Notes under the pieces: generated by a model
The model's input: the letters and a program-made list of their open reading frames with translations, nothing else
The model's database searches: none
Told to the model about the DNA's origin: nothing
Shown: positions 48,224-55,991 of the stretch, piece by piece
Numbering within the stretch: the stretch's first letter is position 1
How the letters are laid out: each line of letters starts with the position of its first letter
Origin: Trypanosoma brucei gambiense DAL972
Lineage: Eukaryota; Euglenozoa; Kinetoplastea; Trypanosomatida; Trypanosomatidae
Reading direction: 5' to 3'
NCBI RefSeq assembly: GCF_000210295.1
Contig: NC_026736.1
Coordinates: 186,001 to 250,000, forward strand
DNA: 64,000 nt
Translations under genes and position numbers: made by a program

Positions 48224-49195
48224 ATGCCTGCGACTACCTCAATTCCACCGGTGACGGCTCCGGGGACCGGTGGGGAGGCGAGCAGTTTTAATGTGGATGA
48301 ACTGATTCAATACGTGTTGCAGGGGAAACCTCTCAGTGAGCCGCAAGTGGCCCGACTCTGTCAGAAGGCGCGAGAGGTTCTGGAGAAGGAGGAGAATGTA
48401 CACACCGTCCGTGCACCCGTCACGGTGTGCGGCGATATTCACGGCCAGTTTCACGACTTGCTGGAACTTCTGAAGATTGGTGGACTTCCGCCGGACACTA
48501 ATTACCTTTTCATGGGCGATTATGTCGATCGTGGGTACTACAGTGTTGAGACAGTAACTTTGTTACTCCTCTTCAAGATCCGTTATCCGGAGCGCGTTCA
48601 GATATTGCGTGGAAATCACGAATCACGTCAGATCACCCAAGTTTACGGCTTTTACGATGAGTGCGTCCGAAAGTATGGCAGTGCAAACGTCTGGAAGTTG
48701 TTAACGGATCTCTTCGATTATTTGCCTCTTGCTGCTGTCGTTGAGAATGAGATTTTTTGCCTGCACGGTGGCCTTTCGCCAACACTTGATAGTCTTGCCC
48801 ACATTCGCAGTTTAGAACGTGTTCAAGAGGTGCCACACGAGGGGCCAATGTGCGACTTACTGTGGAGCGACCCAGAGGACAAGGACGGTTGGGGTATCAG
48901 CCCTCGCGGCGCCGGTTTCACTTTTGGTGCCGATATTACAGAACAATTTTGTCATAATAACGGTTTGAAAACAATTGCTCGTGCGCATCAGCTTGTGGCT
49001 GAAGGGTACAGTTGGGCACATAGCGACAAACTCGTAACAATATTTAGTGCTCCAAATTATTGCTACCGTTGTGGCAACCTTGCGGGTCTGCTGGAATTGG
49101 ACGAGCATATGAACAAATGCTTCTTCCAGTTTGATCCCGCACCACGCCGTGGTGAGGCACAGGTGTCAAAAAAGACACCTGACTACTTTTTGTGA
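48224..49195 (+). CDS. PP2AC: Protein phosphatase 2A catalytic subunit
   Basis: The protein has 323 residues. The PPP-family metal and phosphate ligands are all there: GDIHGQ, GDYVDRG, RGNHESR, LHGG, and [11 protein letters not shown]. The C-terminus is TPDYFL, the exact PP2A tail with the phosphorylatable Thr and Tyr and the terminal Leu that is methylated by LCMT1. This separates PP2A-C from PP4 and PP6 for practical purposes. It is slightly longer than the usual 309 residues because of about 16 extra N-terminal residues rich in Pro, Thr and Gly. Its likely chaperone TAP42 is encoded 26 kb upstream. Confidence 0.95.
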   Translation: MPATTSIPPVTAPGTGGEASSFNVDELIQYVLQGKPLSEPQVARLCQKAREVLEKEENVHTVRAPVTVCGDIHGQFHDLLELLKIGGLPPDTNYLFMGDYVDRGYYSVETVTLLLLFKIRYPERVQILRGNHESRQITQVYGFYDECVRKYGSANVWKLLTDLFDYLPLAAVVENEIFCLHGGLSPTLDSLAHIRSLERVQEVPHEGPMCDLLWSDPEDKDGWGISPRGAGFTFGADITEQFCHNNGLKTIARAHQLVAEGYSWAHSDKLVTIFSAPNYCYRCGNLAGLLELDEHMNKCFFQFDPAPRRGEAQVSKKTPDYFL

Positions 49196-50112
49196 TGAAA
49201 AAAAAAATAGATAGATGTGCTGACAAGCCTACTTCTGAAAGCGTCTAAGTGCGCGCTTCAGTTGTATGCGGATAGAAAAAACGAGTGACATTGCGCCCAC
49301 TGCGTGTGGATGGACGTGTGGAAGGAGGGGCGATAGTACGTATATGAGTGTAGGTGTGTGGTAATTGATTAATTAACGCGAACCATGGCAGTGGAGCAAT
49401 CACATCCACGCGATGGCGTATGAGGTGGAGAGTGGTTACATCAAAGATGGGTATAAACATGTAGACGAAGGGCAGAGGGAGGTAAGTGAAAGAAGATATG
49501 TTTGCATGTTTATGAAAGTGACGGATGGAAAGAGGGAGAACCCAGCAGATTCATCAATATTTTTATTTTGATATCAGCGAATATGAGTGTTCAGTGTTTA
49601 GCGTTTGTTTGCGGACGCGGGTATCGTCCTCCCCCGTGCTGTCTCCTTTCTTTTGCTTCCCTTACCGCCCTTCCCTCCCCAGCTTGATTGTTTGGTTTTT
49701 TTTTTTGTGGGCGTGCGCTTCTTGTTCCGCCCTTCCCTCTTTTCTTGTCCCCTTCTCCACTCTTCCCATTTAACAAATAGGCGAAGGGCGGGTGCCACTA
49801 CTCCCTTCCATAGCCTTTTGTTAAGTGCAGCTTACACGCAAGCCAATGGTGAGAGAAAATGAATGATCCAACAAAACTGAAAGGAACTTACATATCACAA
49901 AGGATGCCTGTTTAGTTGGTAATGACGCCTTGTCACGTGGTAGTGGTGTCAAGATAGGCAAGTGCCGCCAATACACGCGAATAATTCTCTTTCTTTCTCT
50001 TTCTCTCTTCCCTCTGACTGTTTGGTTTTTGTTCTTAACTCTAGTTCACTAGCGTCAGCTCAGAGGGTTCGTTTCGTTGCTCGCGCTTTAGCTGTTTTTT
50101 TTTTTTGCCCTC
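49196..50112 (+). other. Intergenic region with pyrimidine tracts
   Basis: No gene is seen; overlapping open frames at 49502-49862 are spacer-like. A long pyrimidine tract (49982-50024) leads to AG 50043-50044, the probable acceptor of RPB10. A second T run (50095-50106) lies directly before the ATG with no AG in between. Confidence 0.55.
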
Positions 50113-50367
50113 ATGCTGATTCCAGTCCGTTGCTATTCATGCGGAAAAGTGGTTGGGCACCTTTACGAACTATACCAGGAACTGCTCAACCAAGACCACA
50201 CGGAAGCTGAGGCTCTGAACGCACTTCGGTTGAGCCGCATGTGTTGCCGTCGTATGATTCTTTCTCATATTGATCTCGCAGACGATTTACTGCCGTACAG
50301 TGTGCCAGTGGTTGGTTCAATGCCGCTAATAAACCCGGTTCAAGGACCGGTGCCACGCCGGCAGTAA
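50113..50367 (+). CDS. RPB10: RNA polymerase I/II/III common subunit RPB10 (RPABC5)
   Basis: The protein has 84 residues. It begins MLIPVRCYSCGKVVGH, the almost invariant zinc-binding start of RPB10/RpoN (Cys7-x2-Cys10), and has the second pair in MCCRRM near residues 44-45, followed by HIDLADDLLPY. These four cysteines bind one zinc. The family is normally about 65-70 residues; here a Pro-rich tail of about 15 residues is added. It is a shared structural subunit of the three nuclear RNA polymerases. A spliced-leader acceptor lies at least 70 nt upstream. Confidence 0.96.
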   Translation: MLIPVRCYSCGKVVGHLYELYQELLNQDHTEAEALNALRLSRMCCRRMILSHIDLADDLLPYSVPVVGSMPLINPVQGPVPRRQ

Positions 50368-50880
50368 TGCAACTTATGATTCGCGTAACCGTTTAAACGA
50401 ATGTGGTTGAGTGGGTTTTGTGTTCGTTTCCCCCGTCCTTGCGGTTGTTGAAGGCGCTGAAGTGATCTCGAGGCGGTTGAGTAGAATCATTTTCATTTCC
50501 CCAACCTTCCCTTCTCGACCCACCGTGTGTGTGTGGGAGGAAAGAAGATAAATAAATGGATGAGGGAGAGATTCAGCGACACATTTTCAGTAGGGACATT
50601 GTCGAGCACTCTATTACCTTACAACCAACCAACCAACCAAACACGCACATAGATATGCACAACCTCGTCGTCTGCATGTGTTCACACGTATTTGCGTGCT
50701 TTTGTTCATGTTCCTCTGCCACTCTCCTCTTCTCTCCTCTTACTTAACTTTACCTCCCCCTCCCACGCGTGCTCCCTACTGTTGTAGGGGGAAACAACAC
50801 TCAATTCACAACTGTGTGCCAACAGAGTGCGCTGAGCGGGAATGTTTGTTGGAATTGTTGTTGCTGTCGCTATTATGGTG

Positions 50881-50918
<38 letters not shown>

Positions 50919-51008
50919 TCCCTTCCAACTGATCTTCCATTCCACCCTCTCACATGATTCCTAATCATTATGTCTATTAACTTTTCAGCACCATATTTAG
51001 TAACCGAG
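50368..51008 (+). other. Intergenic region with TA repeat
   Basis: No gene is seen. It holds a four-unit CCAA-type repeat near 50620-50640, a TA repeat (50886-50916), and a short pyrimidine tract with AG at 50987-50988 before the next gene. Confidence 0.55.
50886..50916. repeat. TA microsatellite
   Basis: Fifteen TA units in the spacer between RPB10 and the PPP4R2-like gene. Confidence 0.95.
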
Positions 51009-51590
51009 ATGGAGGAGAAAGTGGTGACTTCGCTTCCCTCCGGTGATACCGCGAGTGGAAGCGGCGAGTCCACCGCCTCACCACCAATTGTTATTTCAGC
51101 TGCCGTACCGTACACGGAGGAGGAAAAAAAATTACTGACAGAACAACTACGCCGACACCAGCGGCAACAGTCGCAAGGTGATGACGATAGTTCATGGAAT
51201 GAAACGACGTTACCTTTTATATCTTCCATGGTGGAGAAGGTGTTGCAGCTAGCCGCGCAAAATCGTGAATCAGATAGCACGAAAGATAGTGGTAGTGGTG
51301 ATGAGAATAAGCCGCAAGAAAAGGCAAATGCAACTGACGACGTCGCCGATGCAGATGCTGTTTCCAAAGTGGATACGTTTGTTGAGGATAACGACTATGT
51401 TTTGGAACAACTACGGCTGCAACCATGGCCTTTCTTCACGCTCCCGCGTTTGTGTGAGATCCTTGCCGATCCATACAAGTACAACAGCATTGGTGACAAA
51501 CTACGTGGTGAGAAGCTCCAGTCAGCCATTCGTCGTTGTGTCTTGGTGTCGGCCCCACTGAACTGTGATGTAAGGAACAATTCTTCATAG
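51009..51590 (+). CDS. PPP4R2: PPP4R2-like regulatory subunit of protein phosphatase 4
   Basis: The protein has 193 residues from ATG 51009. An upstream in-frame ATG at 50970 would add 13 residues but lies before the nearest acceptor AG (50987-50988), so I prefer the second. The recognisable part is residues 138-190: PWPFFTLPRLCEILADPYKY, then KLQSAIRRCVLVSAP. This follows the PPP4R2 pattern (PPFT.QRLCELL..P...Y....K......K.LLV.S) as I recall it. The first 130 residues are Ser/Asp/Glu-rich and largely disordered. In other eukaryotes PPP4R2 sits first in the protein next to the conserved core, so the order here is unusual. PPP4R2 targets PP4 to centrosomes, snRNP assembly factors and DNA-damage sites. 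Confidence 0.75.
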   Translation: MEEKVVTSLPSGDTASGSGESTASPPIVISAAVPYTEEEKKLLTEQLRRHQRQQSQGDDDSSWNETTLPFISSMVEKVLQLAAQNRESDSTKDSGSGDENKPQEKANATDDVADADAVSKVDTFVEDNDYVLEQLRLQPWPFFTLPRLCEILADPYKYNSIGDKLRGEKLQSAIRRCVLVSAPLNCDVRNNSS

Positions 51591-52072
51591 AGTTGGCCGC
51601 ATTCAGAGCGTGAGGAAGTTGGAAAAGGGACAAGATTAGGTCTTTATGTTCTACAAAACGTTTTCGTTGGAGTAGAATAGCACAAACTAGAAGAAAAAAG
51701 AAAAGAAAAAAAAAAGACGATACCCCGTGCTTTCGTGCTGTCATATTGGTGTTGGTTTGTTCCAACGAAGGTTTTATGCCCGCCTGTATCATTTCCTCCA
51801 CGAGGTCTTCCTCTTTGTTTTTCCTTCCCCACTTTTTGATTGATTCTTCCGGTTTTTACATTACCTCATCCGCGCGTGGTGAAGTCTCCTACACTTTGGA
51901 AAGGGAAAGGGGGAGCCAATAGCGGAACAATACGTGTTTGTTTTCCCGTCTTTCCCCCCAAATTTGTGGTGTTGGTAATTTATACCATCTTCACGAATAA
52001 GGCGTGTGGAGGAGTGGAGAAGTTTTTAGATACTTAATATCAGGTTTTAAAGAAAACAAAAATAGTGGAAGT
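51591..52072 (+). other. Intergenic region
   Basis: No gene is seen. An A-run of about ten (51705-51715) and a pyrimidine-rich stretch (51795-51870) are present. Several AGs lie between the latter and the ATG at 52073. Confidence 0.5.
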
Positions 52073-53695
52073 ATGGTTGAACCTCACTTATTTTGTGGTC
52101 CAGAGTTCACACTGGAAGTTCCTTCCGAGTTGCCATTGCCTGTTGAGCCCAATATTCTTCTTCAACTACAGTCGGAGTTATATAACCTTCTCACCCCACT
52201 CGTGCGCCACAAACTTCACGCAACATGGGGAACTGGAACAGGTAGTTGTGACGGCACTGTTCCACCACCGCCCTGTGAGCTCTGCTTTGTAGAGGTGGTG
52301 GAGTCATCACCAGTGTCGGATCCCGGCGCTAGGGAAAATGAGAAGGACAACGTATCTAACGAAAAAAATGAAGCAACTGTTAAGCTGATATTACGCATCA
52401 AAGACTCCAGAGCAGCTAGTGAATTGTTTGTTATTGGGCTTCGCAATCCTTTCATTACACTACCGCACGGCATACGTTTGCACAACCGCTGTGGTGGAAG
52501 CGCAGTGGGTACTGCGAAGGCGCGTGCCACGCCAGTTGAGATCCTCCGCAAGAAGGAGTTATTGCGTTCCCGCATGAATTTTGACGAGGACTTGTGGGAA
52601 CTGCTTCAAGGGAGCCTTACTTCTGAATGGTTGCTAGCGTTAGAGGAGACATACAAACAACACAAACAGCAGCAGAGCTCTAACCATGAGGCAGTCACAT
52701 CGCTGCGTGAGTCTCAACGCCACGAACGGCGGGTGGAGAGTTTGCTCCACTATTGTGAGCAGAATGTGCTCTACATTGGTGTGATGGACGAGGAGGGGAA
52801 GGCTACTCCCTTTTTGCTTGCCATCGGAGCTTTTTATAAACTTGGCTTAACCCGCCATGATGCACTTGTACACTTTGCGCGTCACCACCGTCGAACCATT
52901 CGTGCGCTGGCTCTCTTTATTGCGCGTTACACCACAGCACCAGAGGAGTTGGAGCCATTTTTTACACCGTCCTTGACCGATGAAGTGGTGGTGGCATGCG
53001 CGGAAGATCAGCAGGTGACTTGTTCCATGCGGCAGTTGGCTGAGGATTTGTTGCTGCATGATGAGGTTTGCGAGGCATGGCCTCCTACGCTGCACCCGTT
53101 CTGGATTGAACACACGGTGCGACCCATGATGTTGCGTGTGGAGGCAGATCGCAAGAGGCGTGAGGAGCTTTTCCAAAAGCGTGAGAGTGGTGTTGCAACT
53201 GAAAAAGAGCAGGGGAATCGGACTGGAAGCGGGAGTTCGGCCCCAGGGGGATCGGGCAGAGGTGTTGGTGTGTTTGGTTTTTGTAATATCATGGAGCTTC
53301 ACGCGTACGTGCGTGAGAAACAGCGTGTGTTGGTGCCGCAGCGGGTGCTATCGATGCTCAGTAAACCCCGAGGTGGTGATAGCGGTGATCGAGATTACGC
53401 GGATGATGGTGATGATGACGATGATGATTTCCTCATCAAAGTAAGGGTTGAAGGAGATGGAGATGCGGAGCAAAATGCATTACACCACCAAAACAAGTGG
53501 GGAATAGACACAAAGCGACCGAAACAAGGGCAACAACAATTATCTGTGAGGCAAGGAGACTCCAGGAAGAGGAGGCGCCAGGGGACCACAACTGCTCGTT
53601 CGTTGGCCGTGACTGGCGCGTACCGCACCATTCTGACGTTGCTTGGTCGAACCGAACCCTTTGATCCGCATTGTGAGCATTTTCTTCAGTTCTGA
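52073..53695 (+). CDS. PRP38: Pre-mRNA splicing factor PRP38-like
   Basis: The protein has 540 residues from ATG 52073. The PRP38 domain covers about residues 220-350: NVLYIGVMDEEGKATPFLLAIGAFYKLG, then RTIRALALFIARYTTAPEELEPFF.P.L.DE, and the closing TCSMRQLAEDLLLHDEV followed by LHPFWI. The spacing and the aliphatic RA.ALFIARYT block match PRP38 (RALG.FYLRLT). The first about 200 residues are specific to this protein and hold FITLPHGIRLHNR. The C-terminus is highly charged, with a run of Asp (near 53408-53425) and a basic GDSRKRRRQG. PRP38 is part of the U4/U6.U5 tri-snRNP and acts in spliceosome activation. Confidence 0.85.
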   Translation: MVEPHLFCGPEFTLEVPSELPLPVEPNILLQLQSELYNLLTPLVRHKLHATWGTGTGSCDGTVPPPPCELCFVEVVESSPVSDPGARENEKDNVSNEKNEATVKLILRIKDSRAASELFVIGLRNPFITLPHGIRLHNRCGGSAVGTAKARATPVEILRKKELLRSRMNFDEDLWELLQGSLTSEWLLALEETYKQHKQQQSSNHEAVTSLRESQRHERRVESLLHYCEQNVLYIGVMDEEGKATPFLLAIGAFYKLGLTRHDALVHFARHHRRTIRALALFIARYTTAPEELEPFFTPSLTDEVVVACAEDQQVTCSMRQLAEDLLLHDEVCEAWPPTLHPFWIEHTVRPMMLRVEADRKRREELFQKRESGVATEKEQGNRTGSGSSAPGGSGRGVGVFGFCNIMELHAYVREKQRVLVPQRVLSMLSKPRGGDSGDRDYADDGDDDDDDFLIKVRVEGDGDAEQNALHHQNKWGIDTKRPKQGQQQLSVRQGDSRKRRRQGTTTARSLAVTGAYRTILTLLGRTEPFDPHCEHFLQF

Positions 53696-54036
53696 ATCGT
53701 TCTGAAATTATTCGATCTTTCATTCAACTGGCTGTGCAAGAAGGGTTACGAAGTGTGCTGATGCGATTATCAGATGTTCTGAATGCCCGACTGCCTGTGA
53801 TGATACTATCTCACCGCACAACCAATTTTCCTAGTTCGTGTGTTGCAGTTCATGTTTTCTGCGAAGACTTCATAATTTTCATCAGATGGCGGTTAACATG
53901 TTTTTCTTCGCCCACTTTTGTCTTGAATATAGGTAGTGATCTTGCTTTGGATAACATTTTCGATTTCTTGATTAAAGACATTGCACTTAATCGTGGGGCA
54001 GCTTATCTTCTTTGTCCTGTGCATCGTTTTTTATTT
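53696..54036 (+). other. Short spacer with the NPL4 acceptor; in-frame extension rejected
   Basis: The NPL4 frame remains open through this entire 341-nt region. A pyrimidine tract at 53900-53928 ends in AG at 53931-53932, and no ATG lies between that AG and 54037. Confidence 0.5.
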
Positions 54037-55263
54037 ATGGCTGATGCTTCTGCACTTGAAGAGTTACGAAAGGAGCGGCAGCGGCGGTACGCGCAACTTT
54101 CCCGGACCGAAAAGCCTCGCATCGAGCCGTGTTGCCACTGTAATGAACCGCCGTATAAAGAGCGAGTATGTCCCGTTACGGGAGTTTACCATAATCACGA
54201 CAAACAGAAAATAGTCGGGGGTTCTGTCGTCAACTCGAACATCGTTAACTCTTCTGAGCTGATGAAAGCCATTGAACTCTCACGTGTGCGGTGGGCGCCC
54301 AGCCGGACCAAACTCGTTCGGGTGGATGTCACTTCCTTGAATCTGTTTCAAAGTTTTGTACGACAGAGCGGCTGGGCAGTTCAGCGATGTGGTATTTTGT
54401 ACGGCAAGTACGATTCAGCCGAGTCCACGATAGAGGTTCATGCAGTGTACGAACCAGAGCAGGAGGGAGGCTTACAGAAATTTGTTTGCCTACGTGATAG
54501 TCGTGTCGGGACAGTAGATCGACTGGCGGAGCGGTTGGGTCTCCGGCGCGTGGGCATGGTGTGTACACATCAGGCAAGGGATCCAGATAAAATGGTTCTT
54601 AGCGGATACGAACTGCTACTCTGTGCTCGAGAGCAGTCCCGTTTTGGAGATGAGTGTGTTTTGTTGACCATGAGTCCAAGCATCACCACCGGACGCATTG
54701 AGTGCCAGGCATGGCAGGCGTCCCCACAAGCTGTGCACTTTTACAGACTTGGTACCCTCACCGAGAAGCTTGACGCTGACCCAAGAAACAGTACCGTGGT
54801 CACAGGCACTGCCGATGGGTTTTGTGGGGATGAAATTCCGAGCCATTTTGTATACAGTAGCATTTCACTAGAGGTAGCTCAGGAACAGACAGACGACAAA
54901 GGGCGCCCGCAGGTGATTACCAAGGCCCCAAGTAAGGAGATTGATACACGCTGGTTTACAAGTTACGTGGCGGTTGACCCGTTCGACTCACACGTCGTGA
55001 AAAATTTGTTTGTACGTATCTCCCGACCAGGGATGGATCCACCGACGATTACAAATCTCCGCAATTACCTGAAGGATCCCAAGAGGGCCGACGTGCCGAT
55101 ATTGCAGAAACTTGCTGACTTTCACGTGCTTATTTTTCTTGCCTTTGATGTCTTTTCTGGCGTTAATGAGGTACTGACTATCATTGATGCGATAAAAGAG
55201 AATAGCCTCGCACCGCTTGCCGAACCGCATGTGAAAACACTGCAGTTGCTCATCGAAAGTTAG
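54037..55263 (+). CDS. NPL4: NPL4, Cdc48/p97 cofactor
   Basis: The protein has 408 residues from ATG 54037. Cysteines and histidines in CCHCNEPPYKERVCPVTGVYHNH form the NPL4-type zinc region. The MPN-like NPL4 domain follows: SFVRQSGWAVQRCGILYGKYD, VHAVYEPEQEG, LAERLGLRRVGMVCTHQARD, LSGYELLLCARE, and near the end QKLADFHVLIFLAF. Human NPL4 has the same order (FWR.TG.QHFGYLYGRYTE; AAIYEP; LGLRKVGWIFT; SDFHLLLFL). NPL4 with UFD1 brings polyubiquitinated proteins to Cdc48 for unfolding, as in ER-associated degradation. The N-terminal ubiquitin-like domain appears to be absent if 54037 is the true start. An upstream in-frame stretch could encode part of one, and this is open. Confidence 0.9.
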   Translation: MADASALEELRKERQRRYAQLSRTEKPRIEPCCHCNEPPYKERVCPVTGVYHNHDKQKIVGGSVVNSNIVNSSELMKAIELSRVRWAPSRTKLVRVDVTSLNLFQSFVRQSGWAVQRCGILYGKYDSAESTIEVHAVYEPEQEGGLQKFVCLRDSRVGTVDRLAERLGLRRVGMVCTHQARDPDKMVLSGYELLLCAREQSRFGDECVLLTMSPSITTGRIECQAWQASPQAVHFYRLGTLTEKLDADPRNSTVVTGTADGFCGDEIPSHFVYSSISLEVAQEQTDDKGRPQVITKAPSKEIDTRWFTSYVAVDPFDSHVVKNLFVRISRPGMDPPTITNLRNYLKDPKRADVPILQKLADFHVLIFLAFDVFSGVNEVLTIIDAIKENSLAPLAEPHVKTLQLLIES

Positions 55264-55991
55264 TGTGTGTGTGTATAGGGTGAAGTGGGGAAAATGAAGG
55301 CAATCATTTTGATATTCTTTATTCATACGATATCACTGTGTATGCGAGGAGAACCCGTCCGTTTTCATCTTTTTTTTTGTTATTTGTGTTATTGAAGAGT
55401 ATTCTCCACAATTGTGTGTGTGTGTGTGGTGGGTAACCCGTGTGATTGTCCAATGGTGACACCCTGACATATTCTTTTTCCAGGATGCGGACGAAGCATT
55501 AACAGTGATGAGGTTTATTGCTCGTACTGAACCTCTTCCAAATTTCATGTATAAATATGTCTGGGTGTGCCGGTATATATACAATCCCTCACCTTCCGTT
55601 CTTCCTCATTCTTTTTACTCGTGCTTTACTGCGTTTAATTTCCTCAGGGTAATTCTCAGTAGTTCTTCCGAGTGCAATTTCAGTTGTATGAGTTCAAGGC
55701 CGACGCCTTATATTCACGGTAGCAGTTTGTTCTTATTGTTTGCTCTTTCTCCCCTCAATACCCAAGAACAAAAACCACAAACAAAATCGTGAGGGGCCAG
55801 AGGCCAAGCAATTGGCAAGACGCGGGGGTGAAATCTTGCGTGTGCACACAAAGGAAGTAAAAGTTTAGAGAGAACGCAACATTACCTGCTATAAATAAAG
55901 TAAAGACTTGGAGGTGGAGACTGTGGTAAGCATCGGTGACGCAAGAGCGCTTTAACTGTCGTTTCTTTAATATTTTTATCCGGGTTCTGCA
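55264..55991 (+). other. Intergenic region
   Basis: No gene is seen. GT repeats (near 55263-55274 and 55414-55427) and pyrimidine tracts at 55370-55382 and 55592-55660 are present. Candidate acceptors follow near 55799-55860. Confidence 0.5.

Noticed and set aside
53734..54036. A cis-intron in NPL4
   Set aside because: The region has an AG after a pyrimidine tract, but no convincing 5' splice site with coding sequence before it, and cis-introns are very rare in trypanosomes.
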